NCBI GenBank assembly: GCA_027729805.1
Contig: JAQCEO010000007.1
Coordinates: 1 to 50,854, forward strand
Direction: 5' to 3'
From: Actinomycetota bacterium
GTDB taxonomy: Bacteria > Actinomycetota > Actinomycetes > S36-B12
DNA: 50,854 nucleotides
In this document: positions 1 through 7,930 of the stretch, piece by piece
How positions within the stretch are numbered: position 1 is the stretch's first letter
Layout of the letters: every line of letters begins with the position of its first letter
Made by a program: the position numbers and the translations under genes
Notes under the pieces: generated by a model
Databases searched by the model: none
Told to the model about the DNA's origin: nothing
The model's input: the letters and a program-made list of their open reading frames with translations, nothing else

Positions 1-24
1 TTACCAGTTGCCGGCGTAGCAGCC

Positions 25-771
25 GTGGAGTCGACGAACACGGTGCTGGTGGCCCTAGCCCTGACCCTCCTCATGGCTGCGATGCACATCTCGGCTCCGT
101 TACTGCTCAAGATCCCCAAGCGGCACCAAGAGGCGGTGACCTCGTTCGCCGGTGGCACGGCCATCGCCTATGTGTTCTTGCACTTACTGCCAGATCTTGC
201 AGATGGCCAGGTGGCCTTCACCAATGAGGTCTCCTCCGATGTGGTGCCAGCTCCGTTATTGGCTTCTGGGATTTTCCTGATAGCCCTACTCGGCATGCTC
301 GTGTTTTACGGACTGGATTCATGGGCTCGGGTTGATACTGGGCCAACTCAACTTTCTTATGTGGTCCATGTGGGCGCGTATGCGGTTTTGAATATTGTTG
401 TCACCTACACGATGCCCTCAAGAGTTGCGACCGGCTTCGATTTCGCACTTCTTTTCGCGGTCGCCTTCGGCCTGCACTTTCTCCTTACCGACCGTAACCT
501 CGCCCAGGCGCATCCAACCAGGTTCTCGCTCCTGACCCGGTGGATTTTGGTCAGCTCCCTACTCCTTGGCCTAGTGCTCGCTGCTGCTTTGCCCCCAACA
601 ACTGAGTTGGCAGTCGCTATCCCGGTCGCATTCCTTTCTGGCTCAATTCTCACCAGCGTCTTTCGTGAGGAACTACCTGATGTCAAGGCGGCCAAATTTG
701 GGTGGTTCACCATCGGCGTGACGGTGTATGCGGTGCTACTCCTGTGGGCAACTGCGGTGAGTGAAATGTAA
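25..771 (+). CDS. Multi-pass membrane protein, ZIP-like, function unknown
   Basis: 248 residues from a GTG start near the window edge; a start further upstream cannot be excluded. The protein is almost entirely hydrophobic, with about seven or eight predicted membrane segments. A signature around residues 40-58 (SFAGGTAIAYVFLHLLPDL) resembles a helix of ZIP metal transporters, but the full set of metal-binding histidines of that family is not apparent. Two short loops carry charged residues (KIPKRH near 33; FREELPDVKAAKF near 212). Transport of a metal or a sensory membrane role are both possible, and the substrate is not inferred. The gene stands alone, ahead of a convergent tRNA. Confidence 0.75.
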   Translation: MESTNTVLVALALTLLMAAMHISAPLLLKIPKRHQEAVTSFAGGTAIAYVFLHLLPDLADGQVAFTNEVSSDVVPAPLLASGIFLIALLGMLVFYGLDSWARVDTGPTQLSYVVHVGAYAVLNIVVTYTMPSRVATGFDFALLFAVAFGLHFLLTDRNLAQAHPTRFSLLTRWILVSSLLLGLVLAAALPPTTELAVAIPVAFLSGSILTSVFREELPDVKAAKFGWFTIGVTVYAVLLLWATAVSEM

Positions 772-840
772 TGGAAAGTATCCTGGGCTGGTTTACAGCG
801 ACGGCGGTCATCGCCCCTTTGATGAAGTGGGTTGTTGCGG

Positions 841-917
841 TGGTGCCCTCGACGGGAATTGAACCCATGGCCTACCGCTTAGGAGGCGGTCGCTCTATCC
901 GACTGAGCTACGAGGGC
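841..917 (-). tRNA. tRNA-Arg (CCT)
   Basis: Full cloverleaf on the minus strand: acceptor GCCCTCG pairs with CGAGGGC, D-arm GCTC/GAGC, anticodon stem ACCGC/GCGGT closing loop CTCCTAA (anticodon CCT), and a T-arm with TTCAATT. CCA is encoded in the DNA (841-843 on the plus strand). It reads rare AGG arginine codons. Confidence 0.96.
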
Positions 918-956
918 CGGGCCCCATCTTTGCCCATTCTCTAGAGTCGTATCCCT

Positions 957-1538
957 ATGGGCTCACTACCGCGGAAGTCATTGGGTCGACGCGCTCGGCC
1001 GGTTGGCATTGCCCTCTTGGCCGCGGCCGCTATTGGTCTTCTCGTTACCGGCTGCGGGCGCTCAGCACCTGGGGTCACCCCCGGCGTGGGGGTTACTAAG
1101 TATGCGGTGGGCGAGCGACCGGAGTTACCCGAAGTAGCCGGTACCACCCTTGCCGGCGGGCAATTGGCCGTGGCCGACTTTGCCGGCTCGGTTGCGGTGT
1201 TGAACTCATGGGCTTCCTGGTGCGCACCTTGTGTTGAAGAGATGCCGGAGTTGATTGCCGCGAGTGCGAGCACCGCGGGGCCGGACGTGGTGTTTGTCGG
1301 GCTGAATGTGAAGGACGATCCAGATAAGGCGCGTGAGTTTGCCAAGCAGCAGCAGATTCCGTACGAGAGCATCATGGATCCAGCTGGCGCCACATTGGCG
1401 ACACTGCCGGATGTGCCGCCGGGTTCACTGCCTAGCACCTTGGTAATTGACCGAACCGGCCTGATTGCCGCCCGCATCATCGGTCCGATCCCACCCGGGG
1501 TGCTGCCCGGAATAGTCGAAGCCGTGGCAGCCGAATAG
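957..1538 (+). CDS. TlpA/ResA-type thioredoxin-fold lipoprotein
   Basis: 193 residues. A basic N-terminus and hydrophobic segment (15-31) end in a lipobox LVTGC, with Cys33 as the likely acylated residue, so the protein should sit on the outer face of the membrane. A thioredoxin fold follows with the active-site motif WASWCAPC (Cys89 and Cys92), a cis-proline region (LPSTLVID) and the AhpC/TSA-like framework. Members reduce disulfides of apocytochromes or other exported proteins. No ccdA or resBC gene lies nearby, so the partner is unknown. A TAGAGT hexamer 9 nt before the ATG could be its -10 element. The cupin gene follows after 9 nt and is probably co-transcribed. Confidence 0.87.
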   Translation: MGSLPRKSLGRRARPVGIALLAAAAIGLLVTGCGRSAPGVTPGVGVTKYAVGERPELPEVAGTTLAGGQLAVADFAGSVAVLNSWASWCAPCVEEMPELIAASASTAGPDVVFVGLNVKDDPDKAREFAKQQQIPYESIMDPAGATLATLPDVPPGSLPSTLVIDRTGLIAARIIGPIPPGVLPGIVEAVAAE

Positions 1539-1547
1539 GGTTTAGCG

Positions 1548-1886
1548 ATGGCCAACGTTGATGACCCGACGCGTATCGTTGTTGCGCATGCCCCCCTCGA
1601 CGATGTCCGCGATGTCAGTGGCGGGGTAACTACCGGGTCGGTGACGATCGGTGATACCGACACCATGACCATTGGGGTCTGGGAGCATTCGGTCGGCGTT
1701 TCGACAGATACCGAAAATGATGAGGTCTTCGTGGTGCTGAGCGGCCGCGGTCGCATCCTGTTGCCGGATGGTTCTGTTCTTGGACTAGCCCCCGGTACCG
1801 TCGGGCGGCTACTTGCAGGTGAGCAAACTCGTTGGGAGATTGACGAACCGCTGCGCAAAGTCTGGGTGTCAGCGCATGACCGATGA
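1548..1886 (+). CDS. Small cupin-domain protein
   Basis: 112 residues forming a single cupin barrel. The central part, ENDEVFVVLSGRGRILLPDG (about 62-81), followed by LAPGTVGRLLAGEQTRWEI, matches the cupin_2/EutQ-like pattern of a first motif with Glu and a second motif with Gly-Pro-Gly turns. The usual histidines of the first motif are not evident, so metal binding is uncertain. Its stop overlaps the start of the downstream FAD oxidase by 11 nt, which implies translational coupling. A role as an accessory or stability protein in that operon is inference. Confidence 0.75.
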   Translation: MANVDDPTRIVVAHAPLDDVRDVSGGVTTGSVTIGDTDTMTIGVWEHSVGVSTDTENDEVFVVLSGRGRILLPDGSVLGLAPGTVGRLLAGEQTRWEIDEPLRKVWVSAHDR

Positions 1887-3261
1887 GGATGCCCTACTCG
1901 CAGCGTGTGATGCTGCACTAGGTGATGGCGACGTAGTCACTGATCCAGACCGCCTGCCCACCTATACGCGAGATAGATCGACCGGCTCGCAGGCCGGTGA
2001 GCCAATCGCTGTTGTGTTTCCGCGCACCACCGAACAGGTAAGTGCGATCATGAAAGCTGCCCACCAATACCGGATCCCGGTGGTCCCCAGGGGTGCGGGT
2101 TCGGGGTTGTCTGGTGGATCAAATGCTATCGACGGCTCGCTCATCGTATGCGTGGAAAAGATGAACGAGGTGCTAAATGTCGATGCGGGTAATGGCTATG
2201 TTGAAACCCAGCCCGGGATTTTCAACACCGACCTGCGTGAGCAGGTGGAAAAGCATGGGCTTTGGTATGCCCCGGACCCAGCAAGTAAAGATTTCTGTTC
2301 AATTGGTGGCAATGTAAACACCAACGCGGGTGGGCTGTGCTGCGTGAAGTACGGGGTTACTCGCGATTCGGTTCTCGGGCTCGAAGTTGTGCTCGCCGAC
2401 GGTCGGGTTACGCGAATCGGGCGTCGCACCATCAAAGGCGTGGCCGGCTACGACCTCACCGGGCTGATGGTCGGTAGCGAAGGCACCCTTGGCATCGTGA
2501 CGATGGCTCGACTTAAGTTGCGTGCGCTGCCGCCGCCACCGACAACCGCGGTTGCGGTATTTGCAGATGTTGGTGCAGCGGGCCTGGCGGTTGAGCAGAT
2601 CATGGCGCAGCTAACACCGAGCATGCTTGAGTTGATGGATCAGGCAACAATCACCGCCGTTGAAAGCTGGCGCCCCATGGGTCTTGATACTTCAGCCGGG
2701 GCATTGTTAATTGCCCAGACCGATGCTGCCGGTGGCGCAGGTATTGCTGAGGCTGACCTGCTGCTCGAGATTTGTGAACGAAATGGCGCATCGGAGGCTT
2801 ATCGGTCCGAGGATCCCGAGCAAGCCGAAATGCTCGTTGGCGCCCGGCGAATGGCGATCCCCGCCCTAGAGATGATGGGTGATTGGCTCCTTGACGATAT
2901 CGCGGTGCCACGTTCGCAGCTGGCGCCGGCGATGGTCATGATCACGGAGATTGCGCAGCGCAATGACGTCTTCATCGGCACCTTTGGCCATGCCGGTGAC
3001 GGCAACCTGCATCCGACGATTGTGGTCCCGCGCGGTGATGATGAGGCTGCGTCTCGCTCGATGGTCGCATTCAATGAGATTCTTGATGTAGCGCTAGCGG
3101 TCGGTGGCACGGTAACGGGTGAACACGGAATCGGCACCTTGAAACGGGCGCACCTAGGCCTTGAGCTTGATGAAGTCGCGATTGATTTACATTCTCGGGT
3201 GAAAGCGGCTTGGGATCCACTGGGTATTTTAAATCCCGGCAAAGCACTGCCGCGCTGGTAG
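1876..3261 (+). CDS. FAD-linked oxidase, GlcD/D-lactate dehydrogenase family
   Basis: 461 residues from ATG 1876, inside the cupin gene; a longer in-frame reading to 1813 lacks family similarity. The N-terminal FAD-binding (PCMH-type) domain shows VVPRGAGSGLSGGSNA near residue 75, IGGNVNTNAGG near 145 and MVGSEGTLGIVT near 200. The C-terminal FAD-oxidase domain carries the HAGDGNLHPTIV motif near 375 and the terminal GEHGIGTLK motif. The family oxidises 2-hydroxyacids such as glycolate or D-lactate at the membrane or in the cytosol. A GlcE partner is absent and no iron-sulfur GlcF gene follows, so a stand-alone D-lactate or 2-hydroxyglutarate dehydrogenase is more likely than a three-subunit glycolate oxidase. 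Confidence 0.88.
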   Translation: MTDEDALLAACDAALGDGDVVTDPDRLPTYTRDRSTGSQAGEPIAVVFPRTTEQVSAIMKAAHQYRIPVVPRGAGSGLSGGSNAIDGSLIVCVEKMNEVLNVDAGNGYVETQPGIFNTDLREQVEKHGLWYAPDPASKDFCSIGGNVNTNAGGLCCVKYGVTRDSVLGLEVVLADGRVTRIGRRTIKGVAGYDLTGLMVGSEGTLGIVTMARLKLRALPPPPTTAVAVFADVGAAGLAVEQIMAQLTPSMLELMDQATITAVESWRPMGLDTSAGALLIAQTDAAGGAGIAEADLLLEICERNGASEAYRSEDPEQAEMLVGARRMAIPALEMMGDWLLDDIAVPRSQLAPAMVMITEIAQRNDVFIGTFGHAGDGNLHPTIVVPRGDDEAASRSMVAFNEILDVALAVGGTVTGEHGIGTLKRAHLGLELDEVAIDLHSRVKAAWDPLGILNPGKALPRW

Positions 3262-3274
3262 CGGAGTCATCCAA

Positions 3275-3445
3275 CTACTCAAGCCGAATATTGGGCAGGA
3301 TGCGGCCGAGCCAGCGTGGCACCCCGGTGGTGGTTGCGGTGAAGTTGGGGGCTTCGTCGCCCAGTCGGATCGTCACGGTTAGCTCGCCTTCAATAGGAAA
3401 TCCTTCGGGTGCAGGGTGGGTATCGCAAGGCCTGAGAATGGCACC
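3275..3445 (-). pseudogene. Headless coding remnant, family not recognised
   Basis: On the minus strand, 56 codons stay open between an in-frame TAG at 3446-3448 and a TAG at 3275-3277. The translation has protein-like composition (it includes GELTVTIRLGDEAPNFTA and ends GVPRWLGRILPNIRLE). It has no ATG, and its only in-frame GTG sits mid-way, so it looks like the 3' end of a gene that lost its front. It lies between convergent genes. The family was not identified; chance remains possible. Confidence 0.35.
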
Positions 3446-3489
3446 CTAGCAAGTTACCGGTGGTGATGAAACCGCTGATTTCACTACTG

Positions 3490-4380
3490 CTAATAGTTGG
3501 CAACAGACGCATCTGCCCGAGCATCCCGCAGCGATGAAAAACACCGGCTCAATTGGGCTCGCAGCACTTGTGCTCGAATGGCTATCTGCTTTTGCTCATC
3601 CACATACTCGCGGCGGCCTTCGGCGGTTTCGATGCAAATCGGCTCGTAGCCCAGGTCGGTGAGGTCATAGGGTGCCGCCCGCATATCAATGGTCCTGGCG
3701 ATGCGTGCCAGTTCGAAGCAATCTGCAACGAGCTCACTGCCGATAAATGGGCTGAACCACATCGCGTACTTGTAGAGGTCCATATTTGCGTGCAGGCACC
3801 CGGGCTGCTCGAGGTCAGGTTGATTGGCTCGAGTTGGCTCGATGATATTGAGTGGCAGGGCCGCCGGGGTGAAGAACCGATAGGCATCAATATGGGTGCA
3901 GCGCAGGCCGAGTTCGTCAACGATCTCGGTTACCCGGCCGGCGGTCACGCGCAGTGGGTAACCGCCGTGCCGAATCTCGGGAGCCTCGTAGACCATCGCC
4001 CATTCATGTAATCCAAAGCAATTAAGCTGTGCCGGGCGGGCAGCTGTGCCAGCAAGTAGCCGAATCACCAGATCCAGTCGGTCGGCCTTTGGCGCCAACT
4101 TTTCGAGGTCAGTGGTGACGCCTGCGGGTTCGGCGGCAAGATGCCGGTATGCGGGATCAACTTCGAACTGCGTGACATCACCGTGCAGCTCAACCCCATG
4201 ACCTGGATGCCAAGACAGGAGTTTGTTAACCGAATACGGGTAGTAGTCGAACAGGAAGTCATCTACCGGATGAGTGAGGCCGTGCTTACGCCTTGCGAGT
4301 CTTCCGGCAACCCACGGTTGGACCCGCTCACGGTGGGCGAATTCGCGTGCACGCCACTGCGGTTCTAGTAGCACGATCAT
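3490..4380 (-). CDS. Conserved protein annotated as 3-methyladenine DNA glycosylase in actinobacteria
   Basis: 296 residues. The N-terminus (WRAREFAHRERVQPWV, then HPVDDFLFDYYPYSVNKLLSWHPG near 36-58) is the hallmark of an actinobacterial family that databases label 3-methyladenine DNA glycosylase. I see no helix-hairpin-helix or AAG-type catalytic motif, so that label should be treated with caution. Conserved aromatic and histidine-rich stretches (NCFGLHEWAMVYEAPEIRHGGYPLRV near 120-145; HIDAYRFFTPAA near 160) suggest an enzyme. The start codon overlaps the stop of the upstream gene (ATGA), so the two are translationally coupled and likely act together. Confidence 0.72.
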   Translation of the reverse strand: MIVLLEPQWRAREFAHRERVQPWVAGRLARRKHGLTHPVDDFLFDYYPYSVNKLLSWHPGHGVELHGDVTQFEVDPAYRHLAAEPAGVTTDLEKLAPKADRLDLVIRLLAGTAARPAQLNCFGLHEWAMVYEAPEIRHGGYPLRVTAGRVTEIVDELGLRCTHIDAYRFFTPAALPLNIIEPTRANQPDLEQPGCLHANMDLYKYAMWFSPFIGSELVADCFELARIARTIDMRAAPYDLTDLGYEPICIETAEGRREYVDEQKQIAIRAQVLRAQLSRCFSSLRDARADASVANY

Positions 4381-5558
4381 TCTTTGACCGGCACTAGGCC
4401 CATGTCGGCGCAGCCACGCAGCAGGGCGTCAAGTCCAAAGGCGTCGACCGGGCCGAAGGCGCCACCACTTAATGCTGGGTGCACCAAACACATGGCGGCG
4501 GCCCACGCGAGTAATTCGGCCGTCAAGGTATAGGGCGACGGGCCGGTAACCTGCACCCGCGAAAGCGGGCGCCCGACACCATCAAAGGTTCGAGCCACGG
4601 CGATCGAGGTGTTGGTATCGCGTTGGCGTTTCGTGGGGCCTTGCCCGGTGGCATCACCGGCCGCGGACCTTAGGCCCCGGTGCATGAGGTTGCCAAGACC
4701 TGGAACATGGGCAACTGCGCTCATCGCACCGCTTGCAGCACTTGCCACCCGGGTGGCTTTGCCCGCCCAACCCAAATAGACATCAACATTTTGCACTGAT
4801 TGGTCAAAACGGGAAAGTGCGAAATGTTCGCTGCCACCGACGGACAGCCCCGCTAGGGGCTGACCTTCGACGTTGAAGATGCTGGTGCTCCGCGCGCTGC
4901 GTTCGGTGATGACGGCACCATGGTGAAAGGCGAATGACGGTGCCAGCATGATGGCCGCGGCGCTTGCCTTGGTGCCACTGCTCATGCCGAAACTCTCACC
5001 GCCGACGAAGTAGCCAATCTCAACTCGTGTTGGCACCGCGCCCCTGGCTCGGGCGGCTTGCAGGGCCAAGGCGCCGGCGAGGTTGCCGGGTACGTAGTCG
5101 TAGCCGAAGGCGGTTAGCAGCCGGGCCCCGGTTGCCTGGGCCTGCGCCCCGTACGTTTGGAATACCTCACGGATAAATGGTGGTTCGCCGGTGGAGTCGA
5201 CATAACTAGCACCGGCATTGATCGCCGCCGTGATGGCAGGCGCGCCCAGGCGGGTGAAAGGCCCGACCGTGGACACCAGCACATCAGCGGGTGAAGCCAG
5301 CAGCGCGTTGACGCTGCCTTGGTCGCCGGCCTCGGCAACCTGCCAGGTGGGTGCGGCATTGATCGGCGCGAACGGCGCCAACTCGGCAACCAAGTCGGCC
5401 AACCTGGTCGCAGAGCGTCCGGCCAGCACCGGCGCCAACCCGGCGCGCACCATGGCTTCGGCGGCCAGTCGCCCGGTGTAGCCGGTGGCACCAAAGAGCA
5501 CCACCCGCCCGCTGCCCGCTAGGTGCCGGCCGACTTGGGTGTTCATGGGAGATGACAT
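4377..5558 (-). CDS. Saccharopine dehydrogenase-like / trans-acting enoyl reductase-like NAD(P) oxidoreductase
   Basis: 393 residues. A Rossmann motif (VVLFGATGYTGRLAAEAMVRAG, about 19-40) and the following GRSATRL segment identify the saccharopine-dehydrogenase NADP-binding family. STVGPFTRLGAPAITAAINAGASYVDSTGE (about 95-125) is a typical second motif. In actinobacteria, relatives include trans-acting enoyl reductases of lipid synthesis; many have no known substrate. A second Met at residue 5 is an alternative start. The gene diverges from the class-III aminotransferase across only 28 bp and overlaps the downstream gene by 4 bp. Confidence 0.8.
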   Translation of the reverse strand: MSSPMNTQVGRHLAGSGRVVLFGATGYTGRLAAEAMVRAGLAPVLAGRSATRLADLVAELAPFAPINAAPTWQVAEAGDQGSVNALLASPADVLVSTVGPFTRLGAPAITAAINAGASYVDSTGEPPFIREVFQTYGAQAQATGARLLTAFGYDYVPGNLAGALALQAARARGAVPTRVEIGYFVGGESFGMSSGTKASAAAIMLAPSFAFHHGAVITERSARSTSIFNVEGQPLAGLSVGGSEHFALSRFDQSVQNVDVYLGWAGKATRVASAASGAMSAVAHVPGLGNLMHRGLRSAAGDATGQGPTKRQRDTNTSIAVARTFDGVGRPLSRVQVTGPSPYTLTAELLAWAAAMCLVHPALSGGAFGPVDAFGLDALLRGCADMGLVPVKE

Positions 5559-5574
5559 TACGGTACGTAGGCCT

Positions 5575-5580
5575 TAACAT
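5575..5580 (+). promoter_or_regulatory. -10 hexamer TAACAT of a leaderless promoter
   Basis: TAACAT ends exactly 6 nt before GTG 5587 and no Shine-Dalgarno sequence precedes that codon. The spacing places the transcription start on the start codon and supports GTG 5587. Confidence 0.5.
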
Positions 5581-5586
5581 TGAGAA

Positions 5587-6972
5587 GTGATCAGCGGCCC
5601 CCCCTCTGCAATGTGGCACCCATTCGCCGATATGTCGGCGGTGGCCGGCCACGATTTCGTCATCACCTCCGGGCAGGGGGCCCATGTCACCGCCGCTGAT
5701 GGCCGCACCTACTTGGATGCAACCGCGGCCCTTTGGTACTGCAATGTTGGCCACGGGCGCACCGAAATCGCCGATGCGGCAGCCGCGCAGATGCGCGCGA
5801 TTGCCTCTTATTCGGCCTTCGGTGATTATGCGACCCAGCCAACCCTTGAGTTGGCTGACCGCTTGGCTGCGTTATCGGGACTGACCGATGCCAAAGTGTT
5901 TTTCACCTCCGGTGGCAGTGACGCCGTTGATACGGCACTCAAAATGGTCAGCCGGTACTGGTCATTGCTTGGTGAGCCGAAGCGCACTCGCATAATTGCG
6001 CGACACCGTTCGTATCACGGCATGCATGTTGCGGGAACTTTACTCGGGGGTATCCCAGCAAATCGTGATGGCCACGGTGAGCCAGATCCCAAGATCCAAA
6101 ACGTGGCTTGGGATGACGCCGATGCCCTAACTTTAGAGATAGACGCCATCGGGGCGGAGAATGTCGCAGCATTTTTCTGTGAACCGGTTATTGGGGCGGG
6201 CGGGGTCTATCCACCACCTGACGGTTACCTAGCGCGGGTGCGAGATATCTGCAAGGAGCGCGGGGTACTGCTAATCGCCGATGAAGTTATCAGCGGTTAC
6301 GGCCGCACCGGATCAATGTTTGCGTCGCAACGATGGGACATGCAACCAGATCTGATCTTGACGGCCAAAGGGTTGACCTCGGGCTACCTGCCGATGGGGG
6401 CGGTGCTAGTTAGCGGCCACATTGCTGAGCCATTCTGGAATACCCCGGGGCTGGTCTGGCGGCACGGCTACACCTACTCCGGGCATGCGACCGCGGCGGC
6501 TGTGGCAAGTGTGAACCTTGACATCATTGAGCGGGAGCAGCTCGTTGAGCGGGTAGCTGATTTGGCGCCGGTGCTATCAGCGGTGCTAAATCCGTTAGCC
6601 GCGCACAGTCATGTGGCCGATGTGCGCACCATTGGGCTACTGGGCACCGTGCAATTGCGCCCCGAGATTATCAAGGACGATCCAACCATCGGCGCCCGGT
6701 TGGTGCGGGCGGCCCGCTCGCGCGGGGTGCTAACCAGGTTGTTGGCCGACGGTGGCCTGCAGGTCTCACCGCCATTTGTGATCACCCGCGAAGACTTGCA
6801 CACGATGGGCCGGGCCTTCGATGAGGCGCTGGCCGAAGTGGGTTCCACCCGAACCAAACCCGAGCAATTAACTGTTGACTTGCTACCGGACGTCACCGTT
6901 GATGAGTCTGGCGGCTTTGCCCCCAGTGATAGTCGGCTACTCGCTGAGGTACCGCCGCATCACCGGGCGTGA
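5587..6972 (+). CDS. Class-III PLP-dependent aminotransferase
   Basis: 461 residues from GTG 5587 (MISGPPSAMWHPFADMS; the internal ATG at residue 9 is an alternative). The fold-type I pattern is complete: PLP phosphate-binding FFTSGGSDAVDTALK near 99, the aspartate in LIADEVISGYGRTG near 232, and Lys261 in ILTAKGLTSGYLPMGA forming the Schiff base. Class-III members transfer amino groups from omega-amino compounds (beta-alanine, GABA, polyamines, taurine) to pyruvate or 2-oxoglutarate. The MWHPF opening is common among omega-amino acid:pyruvate and adenosylmethionine-type transaminases. The neighbours do not indicate the substrate. The tail (about 430-461) is long and low in similarity. Confidence 0.9.
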   Translation: MISGPPSAMWHPFADMSAVAGHDFVITSGQGAHVTAADGRTYLDATAALWYCNVGHGRTEIADAAAAQMRAIASYSAFGDYATQPTLELADRLAALSGLTDAKVFFTSGGSDAVDTALKMVSRYWSLLGEPKRTRIIARHRSYHGMHVAGTLLGGIPANRDGHGEPDPKIQNVAWDDADALTLEIDAIGAENVAAFFCEPVIGAGGVYPPPDGYLARVRDICKERGVLLIADEVISGYGRTGSMFASQRWDMQPDLILTAKGLTSGYLPMGAVLVSGHIAEPFWNTPGLVWRHGYTYSGHATAAAVASVNLDIIEREQLVERVADLAPVLSAVLNPLAAHSHVADVRTIGLLGTVQLRPEIIKDDPTIGARLVRAARSRGVLTRLLADGGLQVSPPFVITREDLHTMGRAFDEALAEVGSTRTKPEQLTVDLLPDVTVDESGGFAPSDSRLLAEVPPHHRA

Positions 6973-7040
6973 TTTTGTTTTAGTAGGTCGCGGATTTCAG
7001 TGAGCAGGATAAACAGTAGTTTGATGTTAACGAAGTTGTT
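6960..7040 (-). pseudogene. mscL: C-terminal remnant of mscL
   Basis: The minus strand encodes NFVNIKLLFILLTEIRDLLK followed by QNHAR and a TGA at 6960-6962. LLTEIRDLL is the signature of the cytoplasmic C-terminal helix of the large-conductance mechanosensitive channel MscL in actinobacteria. Nothing upstream encodes the two membrane helices; the SAF-domain gene ends at 7042. In many actinobacteria mscL sits next to this SAF/FmdB-family pair, so the position supports a deletion that left only the last ~25 codons. It overlaps the end of the aminotransferase gene by a few bases. Confidence 0.6.
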
Positions 7041-7041
7041 G

Positions 7042-7494
7042 CTAGCGCTCGGTTGTCGGATGCAGGGCGAAGGTGAGTTCGCCGCTCCCGGTGGCGCCGG
7101 CGATTCGAAGGGCGGTTAATTCATCGACCGCGACGAGGACAATTGCTGATGCTGCGGACATGAACCCGCCGGCGGCCGGCACCCCCGTCACGAGCGCACT
7201 GCGGGCCACTGTTGATGCGGTGCCACTGTCAGAAATAGCGATGACGTCGATAACATCACCAAGATTCAGTAAACCCGCGGCGGCAGGTGGTGACAAGGGC
7301 ACCGGTATCGCGAGTTCACCTCGGTTCAATGTGGTAACGGGATCGGCGACAGCTTCGGTGGGGCCACCGGCTGAACGCACTGAGCCCAAGGCCAGGAGCA
7401 CGGCCAGGGCGGCACAGGCGGCGGCAACGAAGCGGCGGCGGCGCCGGATGAATTGCGCCGGGGCGCTAGCGCGGAGTTTTTGCAGATCAACCAT
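7042..7494 (-). CDS. SAF-domain (CpaB/RcpC-like) membrane-anchored protein
   Basis: 150 residues. An arginine-rich start (FIRRRRRFVAAACAALAVLL, 16-35) gives one membrane anchor with the rest outside. The exported part has the SAF-type strand pattern, with GELAIPVPLSPPAAAGLLNLGDVIDVIA (about 63-90) recalling the RcpC/CpaB domain of pilus secretion proteins. No Flp pilus genes are nearby; in actinobacteria this short form commonly sits alone beside fmdB/ruc and mscL, and its role is unknown. It lies about 60 bp downstream of the Ruc-like gene in the same direction and may be in its heat-shock transcript. Confidence 0.78.
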   Translation of the reverse strand: MVDLQKLRASAPAQFIRRRRRFVAAACAALAVLLALGSVRSAGGPTEAVADPVTTLNRGELAIPVPLSPPAAAGLLNLGDVIDVIAISDSGTASTVARSALVTGVPAAGGFMSAASAIVLVAVDELTALRIAGATGSGELTFALHPTTER

Positions 7495-7552
7495 GGGTGA
7501 AGGCTAAGTAAAATCTGGTACCGGTGCGATTAGTTATCCACAGGAAAGAGTC

Positions 7553-7918
7553 CTAGGTGGCTGCTGGCGCCGAACTCTTCGGCGCGGCTTCGGCCTTCTT
7601 GGCTGGCTCGTTCGACTTGGTTTCGCTGGTCTTGGTGTCGCCGGTTTTGGTGTCGCTGGTCTTGGTGTCGCCGGTTTTGCTGTCGCCGGTTTTGGTTTCA
7701 CTGGTCTTGGTGTCGCCGGAAATCGAATCACTCTTCTTGTCTCGGGAGTCGGTTCGGTAGAAGCCTGAGCCTTTGAACATCACCCCGACATTGGAGAACA
7801 ACTTGCGCAGGCCCGGGTCACCGCAAACCGGGCAAATGGTCAATGTGGCATCGGTGATCCGCTGCACGACCTCATGGTCGGTGCCACAGGTCGAACACGC
7901 ATATTCATACGTGGGCAC
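7553..7918 (-). CDS. ruc: FmdB-family zinc protein, Ruc-like redox-regulated chaperone
   Basis: 121 residues from GTG 7918, with GGAGGA at suitable spacing. The N-terminal zinc ribbon has two CxxC pairs (Cys8/Cys11 and Cys29/Cys32) in the FmdB frame MPTYEYACSTCG...CPVCG. The C-terminal half is disordered and built of seven five-residue repeats, ending in an Ala/Pro/Lys tail. M. tuberculosis Rv0991c (Ruc), from the same neighbourhood, is a zinc-cysteine, disordered-tail chaperone activated by oxidation and repressed by HrcA. The perfect CIRCE 13 bp upstream here supports the same regulation. The assignment to Ruc rests on architecture, operator and locus; chaperone activity is inferred. Confidence 0.82.
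   Translation of the reverse strand: MPTYEYACSTCGTDHEVVQRITDATLTICPVCGDPGLRKLFSNVGVMFKGSGFYRTDSRDKKSDSISGDTKTSETKTGDSKTGDTKTSDTKTGDTKTSETKSNEPAKKAEAAPKSSAPAAT
7613..7717 (-). repeat. In-frame 15-bp tandem repeat, seven copies
   Basis: Seven imperfect copies of a 15-bp unit encode (G/S)(D/E)(T/S)KT in the Ruc-like gene: GDTKT, SETKT, GDSKT, GDTKT, SDTKT, GDTKT, SETKS. Alternating G- and S-type units also give a 30-bp periodicity. The repeat is disordered, hydrophilic and charge-balanced. Such arrays change length easily between strains. Confidence 0.9.
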
Positions 7919-7930
7919 GGATCCTCCGGA

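Noticed and set aside
941-1918. 325-codon minus-strand frame
   Set aside because: Ser/Thr/Arg-rich shadow of the TlpA and cupin genes, which have clear motifs.
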